A DNA stretch of 64,000 bases, taken from assembly GCF_021401245.1 (NCBI RefSeq), contig NZ_JACBFY010000013.1, forward strand, positions 22,003 through 86,002, written 5' to 3'. A program made the translations under genes and the position numbers. Below the pieces are notes generated by a model. It saw only the letters and a list, made by a program, of their open reading frames with translations. It was not told the DNA's origin and ran no database searches. The first letter of the stretch is position 1; the number at the start of each line of letters is the position of its first letter. This document shows, in pieces, positions 40,074 to 48,700 of this stretch. This stretch comes from Pseudacidovorax sp. NFM-22 (lineage in GTDB: Bacteria > Pseudomonadota > Gammaproteobacteria > Burkholderiales > Burkholderiaceae_C).

Positions 40074-42104
40074 TCAGGCGGTGCGGCGCAACGCGGCCTG
40101 CAGCGTCTCGTGCACCGCCTCCGGGTCCGCCGGCTTGACCAGGTGCGCCGCGAAGCCGGCCGCCTGCGTGCGCTGGCGGTCGATCGGGCTGCCATAGCCG
40201 CTCAGTGCCACCACGGGCAGACGGGCACCGAGGGCGCGGCCGATCTCCACGCCGCTGCCGTCGGGCAGGCCCAGGTCGGTCAGCACGATGTCGAATTCAT
40301 TCTGCGCCGCGCAGGCCAGGCCCTCGGCCACCGTGGCGGCGTGGGTGATGGCGTAGCCATAGTCCTGCAGGAAGAGCATCAGCAGCTCCGCGGCCTGGCG
40401 GTTGTCCTCCACCATCAGCACGCGGGCGCCCTGCGCGGCGGCGGCGGGGGGCGGCGGCAGGCTGGGCGCGGCACGCAGGGGCTGGGTCTCCTCGCGGTCG
40501 GCCAGCGGCAGGCGCATCTCGAAGGTGGCGCCCTGGCCGGGGCCGGCGCTGGTGGCGGTGAGCATGCCCCCATGCTCGATGACCAGGTGCCGCGCGATGG
40601 CCAGGCCCAGGCCCAGCCCGCCGAACTGGCGTGCGACCTCGCGGTCGGCCTGCTCGAAGGCCTTGAAGATGCGCTCCAGCGCGTCGGGCGCGATGCCGAT
40701 GCCGTGGTCGACCACGCGCACGACGAAATGCCCGTCATTCACCTCGGACTCCAGCCGGATGGTGGCGCCGGCCGGACTGAACTTGATGGCGTTGCGCAGC
40801 AGGTTGGCGATCACCTGCTTGATGCGCGCCGCATCGGCCCGCACCCAGGCCCCCTCGGCCACGCCCCGCACGCTGAGCTTGAGCTTCTTGTCGGCCAGCG
40901 CGCCGCGCATCATCTCGCCCACCTCGGCGGGCAGCGATGCCGCGTCCAGCCGGTCGGCCCGCAGGCTCAGCTTGCCGCTGGTGATGGTGGAGACGTCCAG
41001 CAGGTCGTCGATGAGGCGCGCCTCCAGCTCGACGTTGCGACGGATGCCGGGGATCAGGTCCTTGTGGCGCTCGGGCACGGTGGCCAGGCGCTGCAGCAGC
41101 TGGGCGGCGAAGGAGACCGCCGCCAGCGGATTGCGCAGCTCGTGCGACACGATGGCCAGGAAGCGATCCTTGGCCTCGTTGGCGCGGGCCATTTCTTCCT
41201 GCGCCGCTTCGGCCCGGGCCACGGCGGCACGCAGGGCTTCGGCATTGCGGTGCTCGGCGGTGCGGTCGCGGATGATCAGGCAATAGCGCACGCGGCTGGT
41301 GGCCACGGGCGGCGCCGCGGCCGAGGCCTGGGCATCCAGGCAGGCCACGACCACGTCGGCCCAGCAGGGCTCGCCGTGCAGGGGCTGAAGCCACAGCTGC
41401 GCGTTGAAACTGCCGCCGGCGCAGCTGGCATGCAGCCATTCCATGGGCTGCGGCCCTTCGCGGCTGGTGAGGAATTCATGCAGGCCGCGGCCCAGGGCCT
41501 CGGACTCGGCGGCACCGAAGATCTGCCGGGCGCCCAGGTTCCAGCGCAGCACGCGCGCCTGGGCGTCGAGCAGCACCACCGCATAGTCCGCCAGCGAATC
41601 GACCAGGCGGCCGAAGAGCAGGTCGTTGTCCTGCAGCGCACGCTCGGCACGCACCCGCCCGTCGCGCACGGCCACCTCGCGCAGCGCGCGGTCCACCACC
41701 ATGGGCAGGCGCGAGAGGCGACCCTTGCTCACATAGTCGGTGGCGCCCTGGCGCAGCAGCTCGACGGCGTTGTCCTCGCCGATCACGCCCGAGACGAAGA
41801 CGAAGGGCACCTGCGGCGCCAGGCTGCGCGCCAACTCCAGGGCCTGCTGGCCCGAATAGCCGGGCAGCTCGAAGTCGGACAGGATGAGCTCGAAGCGCGC
41901 CTGCCGCAGCGCCGCGATGTAGCCCGCCTCGTCGCGCACCGTCTTGATTTGCGCCTGCGGATAGGCCCGCAGCAGCGCCTCGGTCAGCAGTTCGGCGTCG
42001 AAGACCGAGTCTTCCAGCATCAGCACCCGCAAGGGCGCCACGCCGCCGCCCACCGCGGGGGACCGGGCGGCGAGGCCCGCGCCGGCGGCCGGCCGTTCAC
42101 TCAT
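40074..42104 (-). CDS. Hybrid sensor histidine kinase/response regulator
   Basis: 676 residues: receiver (LRVLMLEDSVFDAELLTEAL, with LSDFELPG near the phospho-Asp), PAS-like sensor (ADYAVVLLDAQARVLRWNLG), histidine kinase (H-box AIVSHELRNPLAAVSF; ATPase NLLRNAIKFSP, VVDHGIGI, GLGLGLAIARHLV), then a C-terminal receiver (ARVLMVEDNRQAAELL, LTDLGLPDGSG). No membrane segment, so cytoplasmic. The ATG at 42102-42104 lies inside the end of the small response regulator (8-bp overlap). It belongs to one unit with the phytochrome and probably extends its phosphorelay. Confidence 0.9.
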   Translation of the reverse strand: MSERPAAGAGLAARSPAVGGGVAPLRVLMLEDSVFDAELLTEALLRAYPQAQIKTVRDEAGYIAALRQARFELILSDFELPGYSGQQALELARSLAPQVPFVFVSGVIGEDNAVELLRQGATDYVSKGRLSRLPMVVDRALREVAVRDGRVRAERALQDNDLLFGRLVDSLADYAVVLLDAQARVLRWNLGARQIFGAAESEALGRGLHEFLTSREGPQPMEWLHASCAGGSFNAQLWLQPLHGEPCWADVVVACLDAQASAAAPPVATSRVRYCLIIRDRTAEHRNAEALRAAVARAEAAQEEMARANEAKDRFLAIVSHELRNPLAAVSFAAQLLQRLATVPERHKDLIPGIRRNVELEARLIDDLLDVSTITSGKLSLRADRLDAASLPAEVGEMMRGALADKKLKLSVRGVAEGAWVRADAARIKQVIANLLRNAIKFSPAGATIRLESEVNDGHFVVRVVDHGIGIAPDALERIFKAFEQADREVARQFGGLGLGLAIARHLVIEHGGMLTATSAGPGQGATFEMRLPLADREETQPLRAAPSLPPPPAAAAQGARVLMVEDNRQAAELLMLFLQDYGYAITHAATVAEGLACAAQNEFDIVLTDLGLPDGSGVEIGRALGARLPVVALSGYGSPIDRQRTQAAGFAAHLVKPADPEAVHETLQAALRRTA

Positions 42105-42555
42105 AGCGGCGCGAGGTCTTGACCGAGCCGGGCGGCGGCTCGTTGAGCACCGCCCAGAACACGCCCAGGTCGGCGATGGCCGAGACGAACTGCTTGAAGT
42201 CCACCGGCTTGACCACGTAGGCATTCACGCCCAGCTCGTAGCTGCGCAGCACGTCGGATTCCTGCTGCGAGGAGGTGAGCATCACCACCGGCACGCTGCG
42301 CAGGCTGGGGTTGGCGCGCACCTGTTCGAGCACTTCCAGGCCGTCCACCTTGGGCAGCTTGAGGTCCAGCAGGATCACGGCCGGGTTGCCCGTGCCGCGG
42401 TCGGCGAACTCGCCTTCCTGGTTGAGGTAGGCCAGCGCCTGGGCGCCGTCGCGCACGGTGATCACCTCGTTGGCCAACTGGCTGCGTTCGAGCGCCATCA
42501 GGGTGAGTTCGAGGTCCCGCTTGTCGTCCTCGACCAGCAAGATGGGCTTAAGCAT
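42097..42555 (-). CDS. Single-domain response regulator (Rcp1-like, phytochrome partner)
   Basis: 152 residues forming one receiver domain: PILLVEDDKRDLELTLMALE, phospho-Asp motif ILLDLKLPKVDGLEVL, VVMLTSSQQESDV and YVVKPVDFKQF. There is no output domain. It overlaps the phytochrome gene by 8 bp and has a GGAGA site. Such regulators are the usual phospho-acceptors of bacterial phytochromes. It could pass the signal to the hybrid kinase or act by protein contact. Confidence 0.92.
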   Translation of the reverse strand: MLKPILLVEDDKRDLELTLMALERSQLANEVITVRDGAQALAYLNQEGEFADRGTGNPAVILLDLKLPKVDGLEVLEQVRANPSLRSVPVVMLTSSQQESDVLRSYELGVNAYVVKPVDFKQFVSAIADLGVFWAVLNEPPPGSVKTSRRYE

Positions 42556-44794
42556 GCAGTTCTCCGTGCGTGTCCGACGCAGGATGGGGGGGTGTGGGGG
42601 GAAGCACGAAACCGAAGCGGGCGCCGCGTCCGGGTTCGCCATGCGCCCAGACACGTCCGCCATGGCGCTCGACGATGCGCTTGACGTTGGCCAGGCCGAT
42701 GCCGGTGCCCTCGAATTCCTCCGCGGCGTGCAGGCGCTGGAACACGCCAAAGAGCTTGCCCGCGTACTTCATCTCGAAGCCGACGCCATTGTCCTCGACC
42801 TCGATGCCGCAGCCGTCCGCCTCGCGGATGGCACGCACCTGGATCACCGCCGGGCTGGCATCGCGGGTGTACTTGAGCGCATTGGCCAGCAGGTTGCGGG
42901 TGGCCACCTGCAGCAGCAGCGGGTCGGCCTCCAGCACGGGCAAGGGGGCGTCCACCTTCCACTGCACGCCCCGGGCGGCATCGGCGCGCGAGAGCTCGTG
43001 GATCAGCCCCTCGATCAGATCCGCCATCTTGACCGGCCGCAGCTTGAGCGCCGTGCGACCCATGCGCGAGAAGTCGAGCAGCGCGTCGACCAGTTCGCCC
43101 GCGAAGGCCGCCGCATCCTTGACGTTGGAGAGGTAGCGCAGCGCGCGCTCCGACAGCTGACGGCCTTCCATGTCCACCACCAGGTCCACGAAGCCCGCAA
43201 TGTGGCGCATGGGCGCGCGCAGGTCGTGCGAGACGGTGTACGAGAAGGCCTCCAGCTCGCGGTTGACGCGGCTGAGCTCCGTGGCCACCGCGGCCATCTC
43301 CTCGGCGCGCCGCAGCACGATGCCGATGAGGGCCTGGCGCAGTTCGTCGGCCGCGGCGCGCTCCTCCGCCGTCCAGGGCCGGCTGCGGCCGCGGATCTTC
43401 TGCGCCCAGCTGGAGAAGCTGCGCCGCGGATGGATGCGGCCGTCCTCCGGCCGCACTTCCTTGCGCGGGTCGCCTGCCCAGGTGATGGTGCGCACATGCT
43501 CGGGCCGGAACCACAGCACCAGGTGGCGGTGCACCTGCGAGATCGACACCGCCAGGCAGCCGGCGACCTCCTGCCCCGCCGCCCAGGACGGCACCGTGTG
43601 CGGGCTCAGGGCGTCGTTGGCGTAGACGGGCTCTTCGAGGCCGGCGATCCAGCTGGCCAAGGCCAGCACCTCGGACTTGGGCGGCGTCTCGCCGGTGGTC
43701 CAGACCTCGTCGTCCAGCACCACGGCCGCGCCGGCCGCGCGCGCCAGCCGCAGCAGCGGCGCGGGCTCGGCCAGCAGGCGCTGGAGGCTCGCATCGCTGT
43801 CGGAGAGGTGGGAGACGATCTCCAGGATCAGCTTGCGCAGTTCCAGCCGCTGGGCTGCCGAGGCATTGCTTTCCTTGGCCTGGATCTGCAGCGACACCAG
43901 CCGCCCCAGGTGCTCGCAGGCCAGGCGCGTGGTGGGCGCCAGGTGGCGCGGCTGGTGGTTGTGGCAGGAGATCAGGCCCCACAGGCGCCCCTGCACCACC
44001 AGCGACACCGACATCGACGCCAACGTGCCCATGTTGCGCATGTACTCGAGGTGCACCGGGGAGACGCTGCGCAGGCCCGACTGCGACAGGTCCACCGGCC
44101 GCTCGTCGCCCGGGCCGATCAGCGGGACCGGCGTGTAGTTGGCGTCGGGGATGATGCGGAAGTGGTTGAGCGTGTACAGGTCGCGCGCCTGCGCCGGGAT
44201 GTCGGAGGCAGGGAAATGGTGGCCGGTGTAGCGCTCGTAGCCCTCGTCGGCCAGTTCAGCCAGCACGCGGCCGTCGTTGTTCTCGTCGAAGCGGTAGAGC
44301 AGGCAGCGGCCGAAGCCGCTGAGCTGCTTCATCTCGGCGACGGCCAGCACGGCCAGCTCCTCGATGTCGTCCACCGCCTGCAGCCGCGGCATGAAGGCGC
44401 GTGCCACCGTGTAGATGGAGGTGCTTCCGTGGGCGGGCTCTTCCTGCGGCGGCTCGAATTCCACGATGAGCCGGCCATCGCGGGCATGGGCCGAGGCGTG
44501 CATGTGGCCGCCCTCGCCCACCGCGAAGCTGCCCAGCGGCACGGGGAAGGCCTGCTCCGGCAGGGCCTGCAGCCCGCGGGCCAGCAGCTCGGCCACGGCC
44601 GCGTGGCGCTCATGCTCCGGCCAATTGGCGCTCCATGCGGACTGCCGGCCGGTGGCGATGTCGATCACCAGCAACCGGCCATGCGGCTGGATGGCCCCGG
44701 GAATGCGGATCGGCTCGTCCTCGCAGCGCGCCAGGTCGGCGGACTCCGGACCCGGGGTTGGCGTGAGCGCGGGAGAGGCAGGGGGCGAAGTCAT
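42548..44794 (-). CDS. bphP: Bacteriophytochrome sensor histidine kinase
   Basis: 748 residues. N-terminal PAS with Cys24 (DLARCEDEPI), the biliverdin-attachment position of bacterial phytochromes. GAF has PASDIP (Asp198), His248 (SPVHLEYM) and His278. The PHY tongue shows HPRRSFSSW. Histidine kinase: His523 in YTVSHDLRAP, then NLLANALKYT, VEDNGVGFE, FEGTGIGLANV. All chromophore residues are intact, so it should be a working red/far-red sensor. No heme oxygenase gene is in the window. First gene of a three-gene light-signalling unit. Confidence 0.95.
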   Translation of the reverse strand: MTSPPASPALTPTPGPESADLARCEDEPIRIPGAIQPHGRLLVIDIATGRQSAWSANWPEHERHAAVAELLARGLQALPEQAFPVPLGSFAVGEGGHMHASAHARDGRLIVEFEPPQEEPAHGSTSIYTVARAFMPRLQAVDDIEELAVLAVAEMKQLSGFGRCLLYRFDENNDGRVLAELADEGYERYTGHHFPASDIPAQARDLYTLNHFRIIPDANYTPVPLIGPGDERPVDLSQSGLRSVSPVHLEYMRNMGTLASMSVSLVVQGRLWGLISCHNHQPRHLAPTTRLACEHLGRLVSLQIQAKESNASAAQRLELRKLILEIVSHLSDSDASLQRLLAEPAPLLRLARAAGAAVVLDDEVWTTGETPPKSEVLALASWIAGLEEPVYANDALSPHTVPSWAAGQEVAGCLAVSISQVHRHLVLWFRPEHVRTITWAGDPRKEVRPEDGRIHPRRSFSSWAQKIRGRSRPWTAEERAAADELRQALIGIVLRRAEEMAAVATELSRVNRELEAFSYTVSHDLRAPMRHIAGFVDLVVDMEGRQLSERALRYLSNVKDAAAFAGELVDALLDFSRMGRTALKLRPVKMADLIEGLIHELSRADAARGVQWKVDAPLPVLEADPLLLQVATRNLLANALKYTRDASPAVIQVRAIREADGCGIEVEDNGVGFEMKYAGKLFGVFQRLHAAEEFEGTGIGLANVKRIVERHGGRVWAHGEPGRGARFGFVLPPTPPHPASDTHGELHA

Positions 44795-45110
44795 GCGGAT
44801 GGATGGGCGCGCTCACGGCGAAGGTGGCAGACCGGGGAATCGGGGGCGGACAAAAGGTGGTGGAGCTTCTCAGCTTTTGCGGGGTGGCCTTGTAGGCACA
44901 GGCCGACACGCGACGGCGATTCCTGGAACATCACGCCCGGCGCGCCGTGCTGGGCAGTCACTTCGCATGGACAGACGCGGCCGAACGCCCAGGCCGCCGT
45001 CGTGGTCAGCCGAAAGAGGAGGACCCATGCGGCGCGTCCCCGGGCGCGGGCACTTGCCGGGCTGCCCTGCAGGTAACAGCCGCAGGCCGCGATGCGATGC
45101 GGCAACGGCC

Positions 45111-45135
45111 AAAAAAAGGCCTCCCGAAGGAGGCC
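45111..45135 (-). terminator. Intrinsic terminator with UUCG loop
   Basis: On the minus strand GGCCTCC-TTCG-GGAGGCC is followed by TTTTTTT. A second UUCG-capped hairpin (GCCTTC/GAAGGC, 45153-45168) lies just before it. No protein gene ends nearby on this strand, so it ends either tRNA-Phe read-through or a separate RNA. Confidence 0.8.
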
Positions 45136-45480
45136 AGAAAAAGCAGGGCGATGCCTTCCGAAGAAGGCGAGGGAGGAAAGATTGCGCCCTGCCGGTTCGT
45201 CCACGTCGAAGCGCCTGTCGAGCAGCTGCCCCCCGGATACGCCTCGGGCCCCGAGGCGTCCTCCCGACTGGGGCAGTCGCACGGTATGCCTGCGCCGCCG
45301 GACACCGGCATGGGACACACCCCGACCCCAAGGCGATCCCTGTGCGGGACTGCGCGTTTCGACCGGTTGAACGGCCCAGACCGCCCTGCGTGACGCGCGC
45401 CGCACGGCCGGATGCGCGGACGACGGCTTCGGCGCCAGCACGCTCGGCGCGTGAGGGCCTCGGCCTCCAGTTCGGGCTGC
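45136..45480 (-). ncRNA. Putative structured RNA, unidentified
   Basis: The stretch between two minus-strand terminators contains no convincing protein gene. It has a clear nested stem: CTGCCCC/GGGGCAG (45226-45276) enclosing ACGCCTCGG/CCGAGGCGT (45239-45259) with asymmetric internal loops, and ends in two UUCG hairpins and a T-run. I could not match it to 6S, RNase P, SRP, tmRNA or a known riboswitch. The 5' end is unknown. The rest of the gap (44795-45110) shows nothing I can support beyond the bphP upstream region. Confidence 0.35.
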
Positions 45481-45491
45481 GCGCCGGCATG

Positions 45492-45522
45492 AAAAAAGCC
45501 CCTGACCGGTGGGGTCAGGGGC
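45492..45522 (-). terminator. Intrinsic terminator of tRNA-Phe
   Basis: Minus-strand GCCCCTGACCC/GGTCAGGGGC hairpin followed by TTTTTT, 9 bp after the tRNA 3' end. Confidence 0.85.
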
Positions 45523-45530
45523 TTGGGATT

Positions 45531-45606
45531 TGGTGGCCTGGGGCGGAATCGAACCACCGACACGCGGATTTTCAATCCGCTGCTCTACCAACTGAGCTAC
45601 CGGGCC
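45531..45606 (-). tRNA. tRNA-Phe (GAA)
   Basis: 76 nt with encoded CCA. The anticodon loop ATTGAAAAT has anticodon GAA; D-arm AGCTCAGTTGGTAGAGC and T-loop GGTTCGATTCC are canonical. In the acceptor stem GGCCCGG faces CCAGGCC, leaving a C5-A68 mismatch; a T at position 5 would restore pairing. Confidence 0.97.
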
Positions 45607-45648
45607 TAGAGGCTCGCCTGATGCGTTGAACATCAGGCGAGCCTCAGA

Positions 45649-46347
45649 TTATAGCGCAGGTTTCTTCCCCTTGGACAAGTCCACACCCAATTGTTTGAGT
45701 TTTCTGTAGAGATGGGTCCGCTCCAGCCCGGTCTTCTCGGCGACGCGGGTCATCGAGCCGCTCTCCATCGCAAGGTGGAACTCGAAGTAGGCCTTCTCGA
45801 AGGCATCGCGCACTTCCCGCAGGGGACGGTCCAGGTCGAAGGTCTGCCGGGCTTGGGGCCCCGGATCGGGTGCCGCCGGATGCAGCACCGCGAGTATGGG
45901 AGGGACGGCGGCTGCCACCGGGCTGCTGGCCGGCACGGCGCTCACCGGCTGCTGCACTGGCGAGGCGACGGCGCGGCGCCCCTCGTCGCGCATGAGGCCC
46001 TTCTCGACCTCCTTGAGCAGCTTCTGCAGCGTGATGGGCTTTTCGAGGAAGGCGGCGGCGCCGATGCGCGTGGCCTCGACGGCGGTGTCGATGGTGGCAT
46101 GGCCGCTCATCATGATCACCGGCATGTTGAGCAGGCCCGCCGCCGACCATTCCTTGAGCAGTGTGACGCCGTCGGTGTCGGGCATCCAGATGTCGAGCAG
46201 CACCAGATCGGGACGCTCGCGCTGCCGCGCTGCACGGGCGGCGGAGGCGTTTTCGGCCAGTTCGACGTTATGCCCTTCGTCGTTGAGGATCTCGGACAGC
46301 AGGTCGCGAATGCCCAGTTCGTCGTCGACCACCAGGATGTTTGCCAT
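45649..46347 (-). CDS. NtrX-like response regulator (receiver plus Fis-type HTH)
   Basis: 232 residues. Receiver: MANILVVDDELGIRDLLSEI, phospho-Asp in LVLLDIWMPDTDG, VIMMSGHATIDTAV and FLEKPITLQKLL. After a Pro/Ala linker the C-terminus is a Fis-type helix-turn-helix (MTRVAEKTGLERTHLYRKLK). The sigma-54 AAA+ domain of true NtrX is missing. The frame is open upstream, but MANILVVDDE is the natural start. It follows the NtrY-like kinase by 40 bp and is its likely partner. Confidence 0.92.
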   Translation of the reverse strand: MANILVVDDELGIRDLLSEILNDEGHNVELAENASAARAARQRERPDLVLLDIWMPDTDGVTLLKEWSAAGLLNMPVIMMSGHATIDTAVEATRIGAAAFLEKPITLQKLLKEVEKGLMRDEGRRAVASPVQQPVSAVPASSPVAAAVPPILAVLHPAAPDPGPQARQTFDLDRPLREVRDAFEKAYFEFHLAMESGSMTRVAEKTGLERTHLYRKLKQLGVDLSKGKKPAL

Positions 46348-46387
46348 GAATGCGAAGGGTTCTCTTGCTTGCTGCGGCCTGCGGCGC

Positions 46388-48700
46388 TCAGGCAGGCGAT
46401 GAGGCCGCGGAGGCCGTGTTGCCGCCCGAGGGTGCGACAGCGATGGCAAATGATAGCGACACTTGCGCACCGGCCACTGCGCCGTCGACCATGCGATTGG
46501 ACAGGTCGATGCGCGCGCCATGTTCGTCGGCAATCTTCTTGACCACGGCCAGGCCCAGGCCGGTGCCCTTGCTCTTGGTCGTCACGTAGGGCTCGAAGGC
46601 ACGCTGGAGGATGTTCTCCGCGAAGCCGTGGCCACCGTCCTGCACCACGAGGCGCACCCGCTGGCCCGAGTCGGCAAGCCGCGTGCGCAGCAGCACCGGC
46701 GACGCGCGATGCGCAGCCTCGGTGGCGTCTTGCGCGTTCTGGAGCAGGTTGTGGATCACCTGGCGCAGCTGCTGCGCATCACCGCGGATGGGCGGACAGC
46801 GGGGGTCCAGCTCCGTCTGCACCGGCACGCCGGCATGTTCGGCGGCGTACAGGTGCAGCACGTCGGTCACCAGGGCATTGAGGTCCAGCGGCTTGAGCTC
46901 GGCGGCGGGCAGCCGCGCGTAGTCGCGGAATTCGTTCACCAGCCGCTTCATCGCGTCGACCTGCTCGACGATGGTCCTCACGGACTTGTGCAGCACCGCC
47001 GCTTCGGGGGGCGCGACCTTGCCGGTGAGCTTGAGTTCGAGCCGCTCGGCCGACAGCTGGATGGGCGTGAGCGGGTTCTTGATCTCGTGCGCCAGCCGGC
47101 GTGCGACCTCGCCCCAGGCCTGGCTGCGCTGCGCCGAGACGATCTCGGAGATGTCGTCGAACACCAGCAGGCGGGCCGCTCCCGGCAGCTGTGCGCCGCG
47201 GGCGACGATGTTGACGGCGTTGCGCTCCACGCCCGTGCCCATGGCGTGCAGCTCGTAGGCATGCTGCCAGTGGTCGAGGCCATGCTGGCGCGCATCGGCT
47301 TCGAGTTCATCGAACTGGCGCTGTACGGCCAGCCCGAATTCGGCCAGGCCCGGCACCTCCGCCAGCGGGCGCCCTTCGTACGCTGCGAGCGGCGCCCGCA
47401 GCACGCGGGTGGCGCCCGGGTTGCTCGACAGCACCGTGCCGGCCACGTCCAGCACGATGACGCCCGAGGTGAGGTTGTCGAGGATGGTCTGCAGATTGGC
47501 ACGGGCCGCGTCGAGTTGCTTCATGCTCTGCTCGACGGCCGCGCGCGCCTCGGCCAGTTGCTGCGTCATCTCGGCGAAGGAGCGGGTGAGGCCGCCCAGC
47601 TCGTCGCGCGCCCGCGAGACCTGTGTCGGCCGCAGGTCGCCGGCGGCCACCTGGCGCACGCCCTCGGCCAGCACCAGCAACGGCCGGGCCAGCTGGTTGC
47701 CGAAGAGCACCGCGAGCAGCACGGCCCCGAAGACGGCCAGGAACAGGCACAGCGTGAGCGTGCCGATGTACATGCGGCGCAGGCCGTCGCGGGCCAGGGC
47801 GCGCTCCTGGTACTCGCGGTTGGCCTCCTGCACCGCCAGGGCGTTGGCGACGATGGCCGGCGGCAGTGGCTGGACGATCTGCAGGAAGCGCGGCTCGTTC
47901 AGCTCGAAGCCGGGTCGTGGCACCAGGGCCATGGCCTTGACCACCGCCCGCGAGGACGCTGCCGATGCCGTCGCAGCCGCCTCGGCGGTCTCGTCGAGCC
48001 CTTCGATGCGCGCCGTGGCGCGGTCGGCGCGCACCTGCCGCAGCTGCTGCGGGCTGGGCCGCTCGGGACTCAGCTCGAAGCGCAGCGACCCCGCGCTGGC
48101 CACCAGTTGGCCGGTGGAGGACCACACCTGCACGCTGTTGGCGCCCAGTTGTTCGCGCAGCCGGTCCAGCGCCACGGGCAATGCCGTCTCGGGCGTGTTG
48201 GCCAGCTGGTTGCCCGCGGTACGGGCCTTGGCCGCCAAGTCGTCCGACAGGGAATCGAGCGTGGCCCGGCCGAGGTTGAGGCCTGCATCGAGTGCGCCCT
48301 CGACCTTCACGTCGAACCAGCTCTCGATGGAGCGGGCGACGAACTGGTAGGAGACGGCATACACCAGGATGCCGGGCACCACCCCGACGAGCGCGAAGAT
48401 CGCCGCGAGCTTGATCAGCAGGCGGCTGCCGAACTTGCCCTGACGGAGCCGGCGCGTCAGGCGGAAGCCCACCCACACCAGCACCAGCATGAGCAGCGAG
48501 GCCACGACCACGTTGACGGCAAAGAGCCGCGCATAGTTCTGCTCGTAGAGGGCGCGGTTGTTGGTGGACTGGGCCAGCAGGAACATCAGCACCAGGCCCA
48601 GCGCCGTGATGGCGGCCGCTCCCACCCCCACGCCCCATCGCCGCGCGCGCGAGCGCCGGCGGGGCGCGTTGCCCAGGCCGCCGGGCTGCGTCTGCGTCAT
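46388..48700 (-). CDS. NtrY-like membrane sensor histidine kinase
   Basis: 770 residues. N-terminal membrane helices (AAAITALGLVLMFLLAQS; FAVNVVVASLLMLVLVWVGF; LAAIFALVGVVPGILVYAVS) precede a periplasmic loop of ~200 residues. A fourth helix (GTLTLCLFLAVFGAVLLAVL), HAMP, PAS and kinase follow (H-box VARRLAHEIKNPLTPIQLSAER; ATPase NLLQNAQDA, GTGLGLAVVKKIADEHG). The layout is that of NtrY. The ATG overlaps the DUF4390 stop as ATGA. The signal is unknown; NtrYX systems have been linked to nitrogen, redox or envelope sensing. Confidence 0.92.
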   Translation of the reverse strand: MTQTQPGGLGNAPRRRSRARRWGVGVGAAAITALGLVLMFLLAQSTNNRALYEQNYARLFAVNVVVASLLMLVLVWVGFRLTRRLRQGKFGSRLLIKLAAIFALVGVVPGILVYAVSYQFVARSIESWFDVKVEGALDAGLNLGRATLDSLSDDLAAKARTAGNQLANTPETALPVALDRLREQLGANSVQVWSSTGQLVASAGSLRFELSPERPSPQQLRQVRADRATARIEGLDETAEAAATASAASSRAVVKAMALVPRPGFELNEPRFLQIVQPLPPAIVANALAVQEANREYQERALARDGLRRMYIGTLTLCLFLAVFGAVLLAVLFGNQLARPLLVLAEGVRQVAAGDLRPTQVSRARDELGGLTRSFAEMTQQLAEARAAVEQSMKQLDAARANLQTILDNLTSGVIVLDVAGTVLSSNPGATRVLRAPLAAYEGRPLAEVPGLAEFGLAVQRQFDELEADARQHGLDHWQHAYELHAMGTGVERNAVNIVARGAQLPGAARLLVFDDISEIVSAQRSQAWGEVARRLAHEIKNPLTPIQLSAERLELKLTGKVAPPEAAVLHKSVRTIVEQVDAMKRLVNEFRDYARLPAAELKPLDLNALVTDVLHLYAAEHAGVPVQTELDPRCPPIRGDAQQLRQVIHNLLQNAQDATEAAHRASPVLLRTRLADSGQRVRLVVQDGGHGFAENILQRAFEPYVTTKSKGTGLGLAVVKKIADEHGARIDLSNRMVDGAVAGAQVSLSFAIAVAPSGGNTASAASSPA

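Noticed and set aside
44947..45393. Small protein of 148 residues on the plus strand
   Set aside because: Composition is low-complexity, there is no ribosome site, and the frame runs through two hairpins and a terminator on the other strand.
45136..45480. 6S RNA, tmRNA, RNase P RNA or cobalamin riboswitch
   Set aside because: I compared the visible segments with the conserved parts I remember of each and found no convincing match; left as an unidentified structured RNA.
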